A stretch of 64,000 bases of DNA from Kaistia algarum (lineage in GTDB: Bacteria > Pseudomonadota > Alphaproteobacteria > Rhizobiales > Kaistiaceae), in assembly GCF_026343945.1 (NCBI RefSeq), contig NZ_JAPKNJ010000001.1, forward strand, positions 1,736,001 through 1,800,000, written 5' to 3'. A model generated the notes under the pieces. The model was not told the DNA's origin. It made no database searches and saw nothing but the letters and a program-made list of their open reading frames with translations. Both the position numbers and the translations under genes were made by a program. Position 1 is the stretch's first letter. The number at the start of each line of letters is the position of its first letter. Positions 36,124 through 45,842 of the stretch are shown in pieces.

Positions 36124-36897
36124 ATGAGCTATGAGACCGTCATCGTCGAGACTCACGGAGCCGTCGGCCTCATCCGGCTCAACCGGCCAAAGGCCCTGAA
36201 CGCGCTGAGCCGGCAGCTCATCGCCGAACTCAATGCGACGCTTGATGCCTTCGAATCCGACCCGGACATCGCCGCCATCGTGCTCACCGGCTCGGAAAAG
36301 GCGTTCGCTGCCGGGGCCGACATCGGCGAGATGCAGCCGCTCGGCTATGTCGACGTCTATGAGAACGACTTCGTCGCCGCGTGGGAGCGGCTTGCCCGTG
36401 TCCGCAAGCCGGTGGTCGCGGCCGTGGCCGGCTTCGCTCTTGGCGGGGGCTGCGAGCTCGTCCTGATGTGCGACATTGTGATTGCCGCCGACAACGCAAA
36501 GTTCGGCCAGCCGGAAATCACGCTCGGGCTCATCCCCGGCGCCGGCGGCACGCAGCGGCTGGCGCGATCCGTCGGCAAGGCGAAGACCATGGACATGGTG
36601 CTGACCGGCCGCCTGATCGACGCTGGCGAAGCCGAGCGGATCGGGCTGATCTCGCGCGTCGTGCCGGCCGCGGACCTCATCGATGCGGCCATCGCGGCGG
36701 GCGGGAAGATCGCGTCCCTCTCCGGGCCTTCAGTGAAGATGGCGAAGGAGGCGGTGAACCGGGCGTTCGAGACGCCGCTCTCGGACGGCATCCGCACCGA
36801 GCGGCGGCTGTTTCACTCCCTTTTCGCCACCGAGGACGCCAGGGAGGGCATGGCAGCCTTCCTTGAGAAACGGCCGCCGGCCTTCAAGAATCGATGA
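36124..36897 (+). CDS. Enoyl-CoA hydratase
   Basis: A 257-residue crotonase-fold enzyme. [11 protein letters not shown] contains the first oxyanion-hole region. [13 protein letters not shown] and [20 protein letters not shown] carry the two catalytic Glu residues of mitochondrial-type enoyl-CoA hydratase. The family hydrates 2-enoyl-CoA in beta-oxidation. It lies between mutM and rpsT, a position shared by many Hyphomicrobiales. Chain-length preference is not visible. Confidence 0.93.
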   Translation: MSYETVIVETHGAVGLIRLNRPKALNALSRQLIAELNATLDAFESDPDIAAIVLTGSEKAFAAGADIGEMQPLGYVDVYENDFVAAWERLARVRKPVVAAVAGFALGGGCELVLMCDIVIAADNAKFGQPEITLGLIPGAGGTQRLARSVGKAKTMDMVLTGRLIDAGEAERIGLISRVVPAADLIDAAIAAGGKIASLSGPSVKMAKEAVNRAFETPLSDGIRTERRLFHSLFATEDAREGMAAFLEKRPPAFKNR

Positions 36898-36911
36898 TGC
36901 GCGATCGCGCA

Positions 36912-36940
36912 TTGACGCGGCCTGTTGGCCCTACTATAAG
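36912..36940 (+). promoter_or_regulatory. Sigma-70 promoter of rpsT
   Basis: TTGACG (36912-36917), a 17-base spacer and TATAAG (36935-36940). This would start transcription near 36947, giving rpsT a leader of about 100 bases. Confidence 0.75.
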
Positions 36941-37045
36941 GCGCCCTCGAACCGAGGTGGCCCCGAGCTGCCTTTCCGCCTTGTTACGACGTTGCGGTCG
37001 TCGGCGCGGAAATCCAACGAACCGAATTGACCAGGAAGGCCCTTA

Positions 37046-37312
37046 ATGGCCAATACGCCGTCCGCCAAGAAAGCCGCCCGCAAGATTGCGCGCCGGGCCG
37101 ACATCAATCGCACCCGCCGTGGCCGCATGCGCACCTTCGTGCGCAAGGTCGAGGAGGCGATTGCCTCCGGCGACGCCGCCGCCGCCGCGGAGGCGCTTCG
37201 CGCCGCCCAGCCGGAGATGATGCGGGCCGCCCAGAAGGGTGTCGTTCCCAAGAACACAGCCTCGCGCAAGGTGTCGCGACTGGCCGCCCGCGTTAAGGCC
37301 CTTTCGGCCTGA
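37046..37312 (+). CDS. rpsT: Small-subunit ribosomal protein bS20
   Basis: An 88-residue, highly basic ribosomal protein. [17 protein letters not shown] and the [20 protein letters not shown] helix are diagnostic, as is [15 protein letters not shown] near the end. It binds 16S rRNA early in 30S assembly. An AGGAAGG ribosome site precedes ATG 37046. It has its own promoter and terminator, so it is monocistronic. Confidence 0.98.
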   Translation: MANTPSAKKAARKIARRADINRTRRGRMRTFVRKVEEAIASGDAAAAAEALRAAQPEMMRAAQKGVVPKNTASRKVSRLAARVKALSA

Positions 37313-37336
37313 ACCAAGCGTCAAAATCGTATTTTC

Positions 37337-37362
37337 AAAGCCCGGCTCAGGCCGGGCTTTTT
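37337..37362 (+). terminator. Rho-independent terminator of rpsT
   Basis: AAAGCCCGGC-TCAG-GCCGGGCTTT, a perfect 10-bp stem ending in a run of five T, 24 bases after the stop codon. Confidence 0.93.
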
Positions 37363-37960
37363 GTTATGCGGGTAAGTGGCTGCACCGCTTGAACAATAGC
37401 CGGGCGCGACACGCACGACCGTTCATCCCGCTGCCATCTAGCAAAATTTCCTTATATTTTCCAACATGTTATGACTTGGTAATGTTGGACCTGCGCCCCG
37501 TGTTCCGATTCCAACCGAGTCAATAGGCAAGGCGTTTAAATTTTTCGCCCGCTATGGATTTCCCCGCCTTATCGAAAAGCGCGAAACGAAGCCTTTGACT
37601 CGCAAGGGTTTACGCAACGCCATCCGCTACGGGGGGCCGAGAGGCGGGACATGAGCAGGCCAACCATGCGCGGAGAGGCGTTGCGATAGGGGGGGTGGCT
37701 GTGTATTTTCCCTTCATAGCGATGGCGGCGGAAGTCGTCGTCCGACCGGGAGGGTCAACCGGCAGGGTTTTGCGAGCCCCATGCGCAAAACTCAAATCTA
37801 GAAGTGTGACCGCGTGTAAATTCAGCAAATTTGTATCTGTATATTACGGAAGCTCCGTGCGTATTTTTATTGTCTTCCGTCGGGGATGACTTCTCAAGCC
37901 TTGTAAAGTGTAGGGTCTGGATTGCGCATGACAGAGATGTCGGGCGCATGAGGGGGTATT
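37363..37960. promoter_or_regulatory. 598-base non-coding region before the rhodanese-dnaA genes
   Basis: No convincing gene is seen. The region has A/T-rich patches (37440-37490, 37530-37560, 37810-37870) in otherwise GC-rich DNA. GANTC sites lie at 37507-37511, 37517-37521 and 37597-37601. An inverted repeat CCAACAT (37461-37467) / ATGTTGG (37482-37488) encloses 14 bases. No exact DnaA box was found; TTATCGAAA at 37569-37577 differs at two positions. It probably holds promoters for the downstream genes. Confidence 0.6.
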
Positions 37961-38407
37961 ATGTCTCGTTCACCTGCCGGCTCGTTCGCCGGCGACGTCA
38001 CGGCCCTTGAGGCCTTTGAAGCGCTGTCGAGCGAACCGCAATCGGTTCTCATCGACGTGCGGACCAAGGCCGAGTGGGGCTATGTCGGGATTCCGGATCT
38101 GAGTTCGATCGGCAAGGAGATCCTGCTGGTCGAATGGCAGAGCTTTCCGGCCATGGCCGTGAATGAGGACTTCGCCGAGGTTCTCTCGGCGGAACTGACC
38201 CGGCGGGGGATCGGCCGGGAGACGGCGTTGTTCTTCCTGTGCCGTTCGGGGGTAAGGAGCCTCGCCGCTGCCAATGCGATGGCAGCAGAGGGCTTCGATC
38301 GCTGCTTCAACGTCGCCGGGGGCTTCGAAGGCCCGCTCGACGAGGATCGGCATCGCGGCAACGCCGATGGCTGGAAGGCCGCCGGTTTGCCGTGGGTTCA
38401 ATCGTGA
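37961..38407 (+). CDS. Rhodanese-like domain protein
   Basis: A 148-residue single rhodanese domain. VLIDVRTKAEWGYVGIPDL is the first conserved segment. FFLCRSGVRSLAAANAMAAEGF holds the active-site loop Cys-Arg-Ser-Gly-Val-Arg, so a persulfide-carrying Cys is present. Sulfurtransferases of this size move sulfane sulfur in the cytoplasm; the acceptor is unknown. A GAGGGGGT ribosome site precedes ATG 37961. It sits 27 bases upstream of dnaA on the same strand and may be co-transcribed with it. Confidence 0.9.
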   Translation: MSRSPAGSFAGDVTALEAFEALSSEPQSVLIDVRTKAEWGYVGIPDLSSIGKEILLVEWQSFPAMAVNEDFAEVLSAELTRRGIGRETALFFLCRSGVRSLAAANAMAAEGFDRCFNVAGGFEGPLDEDRHRGNADGWKAAGLPWVQS

Positions 38408-38434
38408 CAGACGCAAGAAGGAAAAGGGGCTGTG

Positions 38435-39949
38435 ATGCGCGATGACAGGATTGGAGAATTCGGGGTGGGTACGTCAGCGCTTCGGACGGTCGATATCGAG
38501 GAAGACCGTGCGATGACCGTCCGTGCCGACGCACTTCTCTGGGACCGGGTCAAGCGCCGCCTCCGCAGCGAACTGGGGGAGGACGTCTTTTCGAGCTGGT
38601 TCGCCCGCGTCGAATTCGAGAGCGCCGATGGCGCCTCCGTCACCCTCTCCGTGCCGACGCGTTTCCTGAAATCCTGGATCCAGGCCCATTATCTCGACAA
38701 GCTCATCGGTCTCTGGGGCGCCGAGATCTCCGGTATCCGCCGTGTCGAACTGACCGTTCGCGGCGCTTCGCGTCCCAAGCCGCTGCCAAAGACCGAAAAG
38801 CCCGTCGCCCCGGTGCTGGGCGCGGCGGCCGCGCCGACCTTGCTCCCTGCCGCCTCCGCGGCTCCGGTCTCGATGGCGTCGTCACGCATCGATGCCGACA
38901 CGGCCGGCTCGCCGGTCGATCCGCGCCTGACATTCGAGACGTTCTGCGAAGGCGCGCCGAACCGCGTCGCCTATGCCGCGGCGCGCGCCGTCGCCGAATC
39001 CACCGCCGGTCGCCCGACGCCGTTCAACCCGCTCTACATCCATGCGGGCGTCGGCCGCGGCAAGACCCATCTCCTGCACGCGATCGCCCAGGCGGCCTTG
39101 CGGGCCGACCCCGGCCGCCGCGTCGTCTATCTGACGGCCGAGCACTTCATGTTCCGCTTCGTCGCGGCGCTGAAGAACCAGTCGGCGATCGCCTTCAAGG
39201 AAGGACTTCGCGAGATCGACCTGCTCTTGATCGACGACTTGCAGTTCCTGCAGGGAAAATCGGTGCAGCAGGAGTTCTGCCATACGCTGAACGTCCTGAT
39301 CGACGGCGCGCGTCAGGTCGTGGTTGCCGCCGACCGGCCATCCGCCGATCTCGAGACGCTGGACGAGCGCGTGCGCTCGCGCCTTCGCGGCGGCGTCGCC
39401 TTCGAGATCGGGGCCCCCGATCTCGAATTGCGCCGGCACATATTGGAGAGCCGCTACAAGGTCGCGCAGTCGCAGAGCCCCGGCCTCGACATCCCCTCGA
39501 CCGTTCTCGAATATGTCGCGCAGTCGGTCGTATCGAATGGCCGCGATCTCGAAGGGGCGCTCAACCGCCTCGTGGCGCAATGGCAGTTCACCCATCAGGC
39601 CGTGACCATGGCGTCGGCGGAAGTGACGCTGCGCGACCTCGTCGGCGCGCGGGAGCCGCGACGGGTCAAGATCGAGGACATCCAGAAGATCGTCGCGACG
39701 CATTACAACGTTTCGAAGGCGGACCTGCTGTCGAGCCGGCGCACACGCACCATCGTCAGGCCGCGGCAGATCGCGATGTATCTGTCGAAGACGCTGACAC
39801 CGCGTTCGCTGCCGGAAATCGGCCGCCGCTTCGGTGGGCGCGACCACACGACCGTTTTGCACGCGGTGCGCAAGGTCGAGGAATTGATGCAGGGCGACCA
39901 GCATCTGGCGGAAGAGGTCGAGCTGCTGCGGCGCATGATTGACGAATAG
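38435..39949 (+). CDS. dnaA: Chromosomal replication initiator DnaA
   Basis: A 504-residue AAA+ initiator. Domain I starts near [14 protein letters not shown]. An Ala/Pro-rich linker (domain II) spans about residues 110-155. Domain III has Walker [15 protein letters not shown] and Walker [14 protein letters not shown]. The first Gly of the usual P-loop is Ala here, as in some other alphaproteobacteria. Domain IV ends with [19 protein letters not shown], the DnaA-box helix. ATG 38435 has AAAAGGGG upstream; GTG 38432 is equally possible and a later start at 38512 would still keep domain I. A terminator follows. Confidence 0.96.
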   Translation: MRDDRIGEFGVGTSALRTVDIEEDRAMTVRADALLWDRVKRRLRSELGEDVFSSWFARVEFESADGASVTLSVPTRFLKSWIQAHYLDKLIGLWGAEISGIRRVELTVRGASRPKPLPKTEKPVAPVLGAAAAPTLLPAASAAPVSMASSRIDADTAGSPVDPRLTFETFCEGAPNRVAYAAARAVAESTAGRPTPFNPLYIHAGVGRGKTHLLHAIAQAALRADPGRRVVYLTAEHFMFRFVAALKNQSAIAFKEGLREIDLLLIDDLQFLQGKSVQQEFCHTLNVLIDGARQVVVAADRPSADLETLDERVRSRLRGGVAFEIGAPDLELRRHILESRYKVAQSQSPGLDIPSTVLEYVAQSVVSNGRDLEGALNRLVAQWQFTHQAVTMASAEVTLRDLVGAREPRRVKIEDIQKIVATHYNVSKADLLSSRRTRTIVRPRQIAMYLSKTLTPRSLPEIGRRFGGRDHTTVLHAVRKVEELMQGDQHLAEEVELLRRMIDE

Positions 39950-39985
39950 CCGTTTCGGTCCGCATCGCTTCAATATCAAGACAGG

Positions 39986-40016
39986 ACGCCGTCCGGCCAT
40001 CGCGGGACGGCGTTTT
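39986..40016 (+). terminator. Terminator after dnaA
   Basis: ACGCCGTCC (39986-39994) pairs with GGACGGCGT (40005-40013) and is followed by TTTT. Outer bases ACAGG and CCTGT can extend the stem. It separates dnaA from dnaN, which lies 243 bases after the dnaA stop. Confidence 0.85.
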
Positions 40017-40192
40017 GCCTGTCAGGCCTCCCGGATAGCGGACGGCCGTCGGGACAGCGAAGAAGCGGCAATCCGGGCCTTGCGTTTCCCGCCCAAACCC
40101 GCCAATTTCTTCGGCCCATACCGGGCGCAAGCCCGCCATCTTCCGCGATCACGCGCCGTTGGCTCGGCCCGCCCTGCAAGGTTCCGCGTTTC

Positions 40193-41314
40193 ATGAGAGC
40201 GACCCTCGAGCGATCCAATCTTCTGAAGTCCCTCGCGCACGTTCACCGCGTCGTTGAGCGTCGGAACACCATTCCGATCCTCTCCAACGTACTGATCCGG
40301 GCGAATGGCCAGGCGCTGACGCTGAAGGCGACGGATCTCGACCTGGAGGTTCTGGAGACGGTGCCGGCCGAGGTCGGGCGCCCCGGCGGGACCACGGTGC
40401 CGGCGCATATGCTTTACGACATCGTCCGCAAGCTGCAGGACGGCTCGGAAGTGGCGCTGGAGACGGCGGTCGATGGCCAGACGCTGACGGTCAGGGCCGG
40501 GCGGTCCAATTTCTCGCTGCAGATGCTGCCGGAGAGCGATTTCCCGGATCTGACCATCGGCGAGTTTCCGATCCGCTTTGAGCTTCCCGCCGCGACGTTC
40601 AAATCGCTGATCGACCGCACCCAGTTCGCGATCTCGACCGAGGAGACGCGCTATTATCTGAACGGTATCTACCTGCACACGCCAACCATCGAGGGCCGGA
40701 CGCTGCTGCGCGCCGTGGCGACCGACGGCCACCGTCTGGCGCGCGCGCAGACTTCCGTCCCTACTGGGGCCGAGGGAATGCCCGGCATCATCATTCCGAG
40801 GAAGACCGTCGGCGAGATCCAGAAGCTGCTGGATGGCGGCGAGGGCGACGCCATCATTGAGATCTCGGAGACCAAGATCCGCGTCACTTTCGGCCTGGTC
40901 GTGCTGACGTCGAAGCTGATCGACGGCACCTTCCCGGATTATGCCCGCGTCATCCCGCAGACCAATGACAAGCTGCTGAAGGTCGACCGGAGCACCTTCT
41001 CCTCCGCTGTCGACCGCGTCTCGACCGTGGCGAGCGAGCGCGGCCGCGCCGTCAAGCTGGCGCTGTCCTCGGAGGGACGGCTGGCGCTCAGCGTGAACAA
41101 TCCCGATTCCGGCTCGGCGACGGAAGAACTCGACGTCGACTATGATTCCGATCCGATCGATATCGGCTTCAACTCGAAATATCTGCTCGACATCGCGGCG
41201 CAGTTGAAGACCGACAAGGCGGAATTCCGCTTCGCCGATCCGGGCTCCCCGACCCTGATCCAGGACGAGGGCGACGATTCCGCGCTTTATGTCCTGATGC
41301 CGATGCGCGTGTGA
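40193..41314 (+). CDS. dnaN: DNA polymerase III beta sliding clamp
   Basis: A 373-residue clamp. MRATLERSNLLKSLAHVHRVVERRNTIPILSNVL is the usual start (given here as separate parts: MRATLERSNLLKSL and VVERRNTIPILSNV). TDLDLEV, LLRAVATDGHRLAR and the C-terminal YVLMPMRV are diagnostic. The clamp tethers polymerase to DNA. The stop overlaps the recF GTG as GTGA, indicating coupling. The 243-base gap before it may hold its promoter beyond the dnaA terminator. Confidence 0.97.
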   Translation: MRATLERSNLLKSLAHVHRVVERRNTIPILSNVLIRANGQALTLKATDLDLEVLETVPAEVGRPGGTTVPAHMLYDIVRKLQDGSEVALETAVDGQTLTVRAGRSNFSLQMLPESDFPDLTIGEFPIRFELPAATFKSLIDRTQFAISTEETRYYLNGIYLHTPTIEGRTLLRAVATDGHRLARAQTSVPTGAEGMPGIIIPRKTVGEIQKLLDGGEGDAIIEISETKIRVTFGLVVLTSKLIDGTFPDYARVIPQTNDKLLKVDRSTFSSAVDRVSTVASERGRAVKLALSSEGRLALSVNNPDSGSATEELDVDYDSDPIDIGFNSKYLLDIAAQLKTDKAEFRFADPGSPTLIQDEGDDSALYVLMPMRV

Positions 41315-42471
41315 CGGCTCCGGGCGACGCCGCCGCGCCGCGCATCATGCGCGTTTCGCTTGTCGATTTCCGTTCCTATGCCACGCTCGACCTGACTACT
41401 GGCGCCGGCCTCGTGGCGCTCACCGGCGAAAACGGCGCCGGCAAGACCAATCTGCTCGAAGCTCTGTCGCTGTTCTCGCCAGGCCGAGGCTTTCGCCGGG
41501 CCGATCCCGCCGACCTGGCGCGGAGCGGCGGCAGCGGCGGCTTCTCCATAGCGCTGACGCTTCAGCGCAACGATATCGAGACGCGGCTCGGCACGGGAAT
41601 TGAGATCGGCGATACCGGCCCGACGCGGCGCTATCGCATCGATGGCGATAGCGTCGGCTCCGCCACCGCCTTTGCCGATTATCTCCGCCTCGTCTGGCTG
41701 GTGCCGGCCATGGACGGGCTCTTCTCCGGTTCGGCCGGCGACCGGCGCCGCTTTCTCGACCGGCTGGTGCTGGCGCTCGACGCTCGCCATGGCAGCCGCG
41801 TTTCGGCCTATGAGCGGGCGCTGCGCTCGCGCAACCGCCTGCTGGAGGAACCAGCGCCCGATCGCGCCTGGCTCGATGGCATCGAGGCCGAGGCAGCGGC
41901 CCTCGGAACCGCCATCGCCCGGATCCGGCTCGAGACCGTGCGGCGGCTCAGCGCAATCATCGAGGAAGGGAGAGGCGAAGAATCCCCCTTCCCTCATGCC
42001 TTGCTGGCGCTCGATGGTGAGATGGATCGCTGGCTGGCCGAGGACAATTCCCTCGCGGAGCACCGTTTCCGAACCGCCCTTCGCGACGGACGCCCTCGCG
42101 ACGCGGCGGCAAGGCGGGCGCTTGTCGGACCGCAGGCGAGCGATTTTCTCGTGCGGCACGGGCCGAAGGACGTCGCCGCCGATCGCGCCTCGACCGGCGA
42201 GCAGAAGGCGCTTCTCGTCGGGCTGGTGCTCGCCCATGCCCGGCTCGTCGCGCGCGAGAGCGGCCTTGCCCCCATCGTCCTCCTCGACGAGATCGCCGCC
42301 CATCTCGATATTCGCCGCCGCTCGGCGCTCTATGCGGCGCTCGAACGCCTCGGCAGCCAGGTCTTCATGACCGGCGCCGATCCCGGCCTCTTCGCCGAAT
42401 TGCCGCAATCGGCGGCGATCTTCCGGGTCGGCGGCGGCAGGGTGGAGCCGATCACCGTTCGGGGAGGATAG
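41311..42471 (+). CDS. recF: DNA replication and repair protein RecF
   Basis: A 386-residue SMC-like ATPase of the RecFOR gap-repair pathway. Walker A is TGENGAGKTNLLEAL, the signature is STGEQKALLVGLVLA, and Walker B is PIVLLDEIAAHLD. GTG 41311 overlaps the dnaN stop and is taken as the start; ATG 41347 (MRVSLVDFRSY), where homology normally begins, is an alternative. The dnaN-recF coupling matches other bacteria. Confidence 0.93.
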   Translation: MTAPGDAAAPRIMRVSLVDFRSYATLDLTTGAGLVALTGENGAGKTNLLEALSLFSPGRGFRRADPADLARSGGSGGFSIALTLQRNDIETRLGTGIEIGDTGPTRRYRIDGDSVGSATAFADYLRLVWLVPAMDGLFSGSAGDRRRFLDRLVLALDARHGSRVSAYERALRSRNRLLEEPAPDRAWLDGIEAEAAALGTAIARIRLETVRRLSAIIEEGRGEESPFPHALLALDGEMDRWLAEDNSLAEHRFRTALRDGRPRDAAARRALVGPQASDFLVRHGPKDVAADRASTGEQKALLVGLVLAHARLVARESGLAPIVLLDEIAAHLDIRRRSALYAALERLGSQVFMTGADPGLFAELPQSAAIFRVGGGRVEPITVRGG

Positions 42472-42476
42472 CCGAC

Positions 42477-43100
42477 ATGACCGGAATCTCGCTTTCGGGG
42501 CTGGCGCTTTTCGCGGCGGCGCTTGGCATTGCCGCCTTCTCGCCCGGCCCCGGCATCGCCGCGATCGTCGCGCGCGTGCTCGGGCGGGGCCGCGACGGCG
42601 CCATCGCCTTCGTCGCCGGAATGGCGATCGGCGACGTCGTCTGGCTATCGCTCGCCATATTGGGCCTCGCCGTCCTGGCACAGACCTTCCACGAGGTCTT
42701 CGCCCTGATCAAATATGCCGGTGCCGCCTATCTGCTCTATGTCGGCTGGAAGATGTGGACGGCTCCGGCCAAAGCCCAAGCTGTCGAGGCCAACACGGCG
42801 CGCGAAAGCCGCGTTCGCCTGTTCCTTGGCGGCCTCGCGGTCACCATGGGCAACCCGAAGACCATGGTATTCTACCTCGCCTTGGTGCCGAGCCTCGTCG
42901 ATCTCTCCGCCGTCGACGGGCTCGCTTTCACCGAGCTGGTCGCCACGACACTCGCGGTACTGACACTTGTCTTCGGCTTCTATGTTGTGCTGGCGCTGCG
43001 CGCCCGCCGGCTCTTTTCCAACCCGAGGGCGATCCGCCTCGTCAATCGTGGCAGCGGCGTCGTGATGGCGGGTGCTGCCGTGGCGATCGCCGCGCGGTGA
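42477..43100 (+). CDS. LysE/RhtB-family amino-acid exporter
   Basis: A 207-residue inner-membrane protein with about six hydrophobic helices. AAFSPGPGIAAIVARVLGRG is the conserved SPGP segment of LysE/RhtB transporters. GAAYLLYVGWKMW and GGLAVTMGNPKTMVFYLAL are the other typical blocks. The family exports amino acids or derivatives by proton exchange; the substrate is not readable. It starts 6 bases after recF, and its TGA overlaps the GTG of the next gene. Confidence 0.92.
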   Translation: MTGISLSGLALFAAALGIAAFSPGPGIAAIVARVLGRGRDGAIAFVAGMAIGDVVWLSLAILGLAVLAQTFHEVFALIKYAGAAYLLYVGWKMWTAPAKAQAVEANTARESRVRLFLGGLAVTMGNPKTMVFYLALVPSLVDLSAVDGLAFTELVATTLAVLTLVFGFYVVLALRARRLFSNPRAIRLVNRGSGVVMAGAAVAIAAR

Positions 43101-43990
43101 GCGGGTCGTCCGTCCGCGACCCAAACCGCTATGGCGCTTATCTTGAGCCGGCCCGGCGTCGTGCCCATGGTGTCATCGACCGGCTTCCAGCACCGCTGCG
43201 CGAGTTCCTGATTTTCGGCTTCAAGGAGGCCTGGGCTTCGCTTTTCGCCGGCCTGATGCTCGGCGCCATCCTCATCTCCAAGCTCGTCTGGCAGGAGGGT
43301 TGGCTTCTCGCGCGCTATGATTTCCTGTTCCTCTTCGCGATCGCGGTGCAGGCTGCCTTTCTGGCGCTGAAGCTGGAGCGGTTCGACGAGGCGAAGGTCA
43401 TTCTGCTCTTCCATGTCGTCGGAACGGTCATGGAGCTCTTCAAGACCCATATGGGCTCGTGGCAATATCCTGAGGCAAATTTCTTCCGCATTGGCGGGGT
43501 GCCGCTGTTTTCGGGCTTTCTCTATTCCTGCGTCGGCAGCTACATCGCCCGCTCGACCCGCATTTTCGATCTCCGCTACCGTAACTTCCCGCCGCTCTGG
43601 CTGGCCGGGCTGGTGTCGGCGTTGATCTACGTGAATTTCTTCAGCCATCACTTCGTGCCGGACATGCGGATCGCTCTCTTCGCTGCGACGATCCTCGTCT
43701 TCGGGCGGACAAGCGTCCAGTTCACCGTCGACCAGACGCCGCGCCGCATGCCGCTCGTCGTCGCCTTCCTGCTCATCGCGCTGTTCATCTGGTTTGCCGA
43801 AGTGATTGGCACGGCGAGTGCCACTTGGAGCTATGCCCGTACCGGCCTCGTCTCCCCGGCCAAGTTCGGCTCGTGGTATCTCCTGATGATCCTCTCCTAT
43901 GTGCTGGTGCTCCTCGTCCATCCGCCCAGGTCCTTTCTCGCGCAGGTTTCGGCAGATCGCCTGCCTTCCGGCGTGAATCTCGGCTCCTGA
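43097..43990 (+). CDS. DUF817 multi-spanning membrane protein
   Basis: A 297-residue integral membrane protein with about eight hydrophobic segments. KEAWASLFAGLMLGAILISK, HVVGTVMELFKTHMGSWQYP, GVPLFSGFLYSCVGSYIAR and SWYLLMILSYVLVLLVHPP are features of the DUF817 (YoaT-like) family. The start is GTG 43097 overlapping the LysE stop; no in-frame ATG lies before the first helix. The function is unknown. Coupling with the exporter suggests related transport or membrane roles, but this is only positional. Confidence 0.85.
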   Translation: MSGSSVRDPNRYGAYLEPARRRAHGVIDRLPAPLREFLIFGFKEAWASLFAGLMLGAILISKLVWQEGWLLARYDFLFLFAIAVQAAFLALKLERFDEAKVILLFHVVGTVMELFKTHMGSWQYPEANFFRIGGVPLFSGFLYSCVGSYIARSTRIFDLRYRNFPPLWLAGLVSALIYVNFFSHHFVPDMRIALFAATILVFGRTSVQFTVDQTPRRMPLVVAFLLIALFIWFAEVIGTASATWSYARTGLVSPAKFGSWYLLMILSYVLVLLVHPPRSFLAQVSADRLPSGVNLGS

Positions 43991-44034
43991 GGGCGTAGCA
44001 TCGCCGCGGCGAATCAGTTGGAAGGCCCGAATTA

Positions 44035-45840
44035 ATGCCGCTTTCGCGCGCCCGCGCCGCGCTCAAATCCGTCTTCGGCTATGACGATTTCCGACCAGGC
44101 CAGGACGAGGTGATCGGGGCGGTGCTCGCCGGCGAGAATGTGCTCGCCGTCATGCCGACCGGTTCGGGCAAATCCATGTGCTACCAGCTGCCGGCCGTGG
44201 TCGATGGCGGGCTCACCGTGGTCGTCTCGCCGCTGATCGCGCTGATGCGCGACCAGGTGCAGCAGATGGGCCATGTCGGCGTCGCCGCCGCGACGCTGAA
44301 TTCGGGCAATGGCGATGAAGCCAATCGCGAGACGCTGAAGCGGCTCCGGGCCGGCGAGGTCTCGCTGCTCTTCGTCTCGCCGGAGCGGCTTGCGGGTGAC
44401 GGGCTGATTTCCCTGCTGGCGGCCAGTTCCGTCAGGCGGCTCGCCATTGACGAGGCACATTGCGTCTCGCAGTGGGGCCATGATTTCCGCCCGGAATATC
44501 GCCAGCTGGCCCAGGTCCGGCAGGCGCTCGGCAATGTCCAGGTCGTGGCGCTGACGGCTACGGCCGACCAAGCGACGCGCAACGACATCGCGAGCCAGCT
44601 CTTCCCCGCGCCGCCGCGCATTGTTGTTCACTCCTTCGACCGGCCGAACCTGCATCTGCGCTTCGAGGCCAAGGACAAGCCGAGGAACCAGATCGCAGAT
44701 TTTCTCGAGCGGCATCGCGGCTCGAACGGCATCCTCTACGCCGCCTCGCGCGACCGCACCGAGAAGCTGGCGGAATGGCTCTGCGGCAAGGGTGTCCGCG
44801 CACTCGCCTATCATGCCGGGCTCGATGCGGCGGTGCGCTCGCAGCGGCAGGACGTCTTCCTGCAGGAGGACGGCGTCGTCATGTGCGCAACGATCGCCTT
44901 CGGCATGGGCATCAACAAGCCGGATGTGCGCTTCGTCATCCACGCCGATCTGCCCTCCGGCGTAGAGGCTTATTACCAGGAGATCGGGCGCGCCGGGCGC
45001 GACGGCCTGCCGGCCGAGACGCTGACGCTCTACGGCATCGACGATTTCGCCTTCCGCCGACGCCAGATCGACGAGAAGGCGATCAGCGACGCCCAGCGCC
45101 AGCTGGAGCACCGGCGCTTCTCGGCCATGATCGACCTCGCCGAAGCCGTCACCTGCCGCCGGCAGGCGCTGCTCGCCTATTTCGGCGAGACGAGCGGACC
45201 CTGCGGGGCGTGCGACCTCTGCCAGGGTGGTGCCGAACTGGTTGACGCCACGGTGGATGCGCAGAAGGTGCTGTCGGCCGTCATGCGCACCGGCCAGCGC
45301 TATGGCGCCGGCCATCTGGTCGACATCCTGCGCGGCGAGGCCAGCGACAATGTCCGCCGGCTCGGCCATGACCAGATCAAGACCTTCGGGGTCGGCGCGG
45401 CCCGTGGCGCCAATGAGTGGCGGACCGTCATCCGCCAGCTTTTCGCCGCCGGGGCCCTCGCCGAGGCCAGCGCGGAGCATGGCGGCTTCCGCCTGACCGA
45501 CACGGGCGAAAACATCCTCTTCGGCCGCGAGACGATCGCGCTTCGGAAGAGCCGCGAGGCGCCGAAGCGGGCGCGGCGTTCCGAAGCGCGCGAGAACCGC
45601 ACCAGCGGCCTCGACGATGCCGCGTCATCGCTGTTCGAGGCCCTGCGCGCGCTCCGCCGCGAGATCGCCCGCGAGGAAGGTGTTGCCGCCTATATGGTCT
45701 TCCCCGACCGGACGCTGATCGAGATGGCGGAGACCAAGCCGGCGACGCTCGCCGAGATGCGCGAAGTCCAGGGCGTCGGCGAGCGCAAGCTGTCGCTCTA
45801 TGGCGAGGTGTTTCTGGAACGGATCGCCGAGATCGGCTGA
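44035..45840 (+). CDS. recQ: ATP-dependent DNA helicase RecQ
   Basis: A 601-residue 3'-5' helicase. MPTGSGKSMCYQLPA (Walker A at about 41-47), DEAH at 139-142 within AIDEAHCVSQWGHDFRPEY, and the RecA-like second domain GRAGRDGLPAE are present. The zinc-binding Cys cluster (CRRQ, CGACDLC) and a C-terminal HRDC domain (ALRREIAREEGVAAYMVFPD) complete the usual RecQ layout. It unwinds recombination intermediates. It converges on dedA with a 2-base gap. Confidence 0.97.
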   Translation: MPLSRARAALKSVFGYDDFRPGQDEVIGAVLAGENVLAVMPTGSGKSMCYQLPAVVDGGLTVVVSPLIALMRDQVQQMGHVGVAAATLNSGNGDEANRETLKRLRAGEVSLLFVSPERLAGDGLISLLAASSVRRLAIDEAHCVSQWGHDFRPEYRQLAQVRQALGNVQVVALTATADQATRNDIASQLFPAPPRIVVHSFDRPNLHLRFEAKDKPRNQIADFLERHRGSNGILYAASRDRTEKLAEWLCGKGVRALAYHAGLDAAVRSQRQDVFLQEDGVVMCATIAFGMGINKPDVRFVIHADLPSGVEAYYQEIGRAGRDGLPAETLTLYGIDDFAFRRRQIDEKAISDAQRQLEHRRFSAMIDLAEAVTCRRQALLAYFGETSGPCGACDLCQGGAELVDATVDAQKVLSAVMRTGQRYGAGHLVDILRGEASDNVRRLGHDQIKTFGVGAARGANEWRTVIRQLFAAGALAEASAEHGGFRLTDTGENILFGRETIALRKSREAPKRARRSEARENRTSGLDDAASSLFEALRALRREIAREEGVAAYMVFPDRTLIEMAETKPATLAEMREVQGVGERKLSLYGEVFLERIAEIG

Positions 45841-45842
45841 GC

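Noticed and set aside
37363..37960. Possible replication origin upstream of dnaA
   Set aside because: The A/T-rich patches are suggestive, but no exact DnaA box TTATCCACA or cluster of close variants was found, and Hyphomicrobiales origins are usually located near hemE rather than dnaA.
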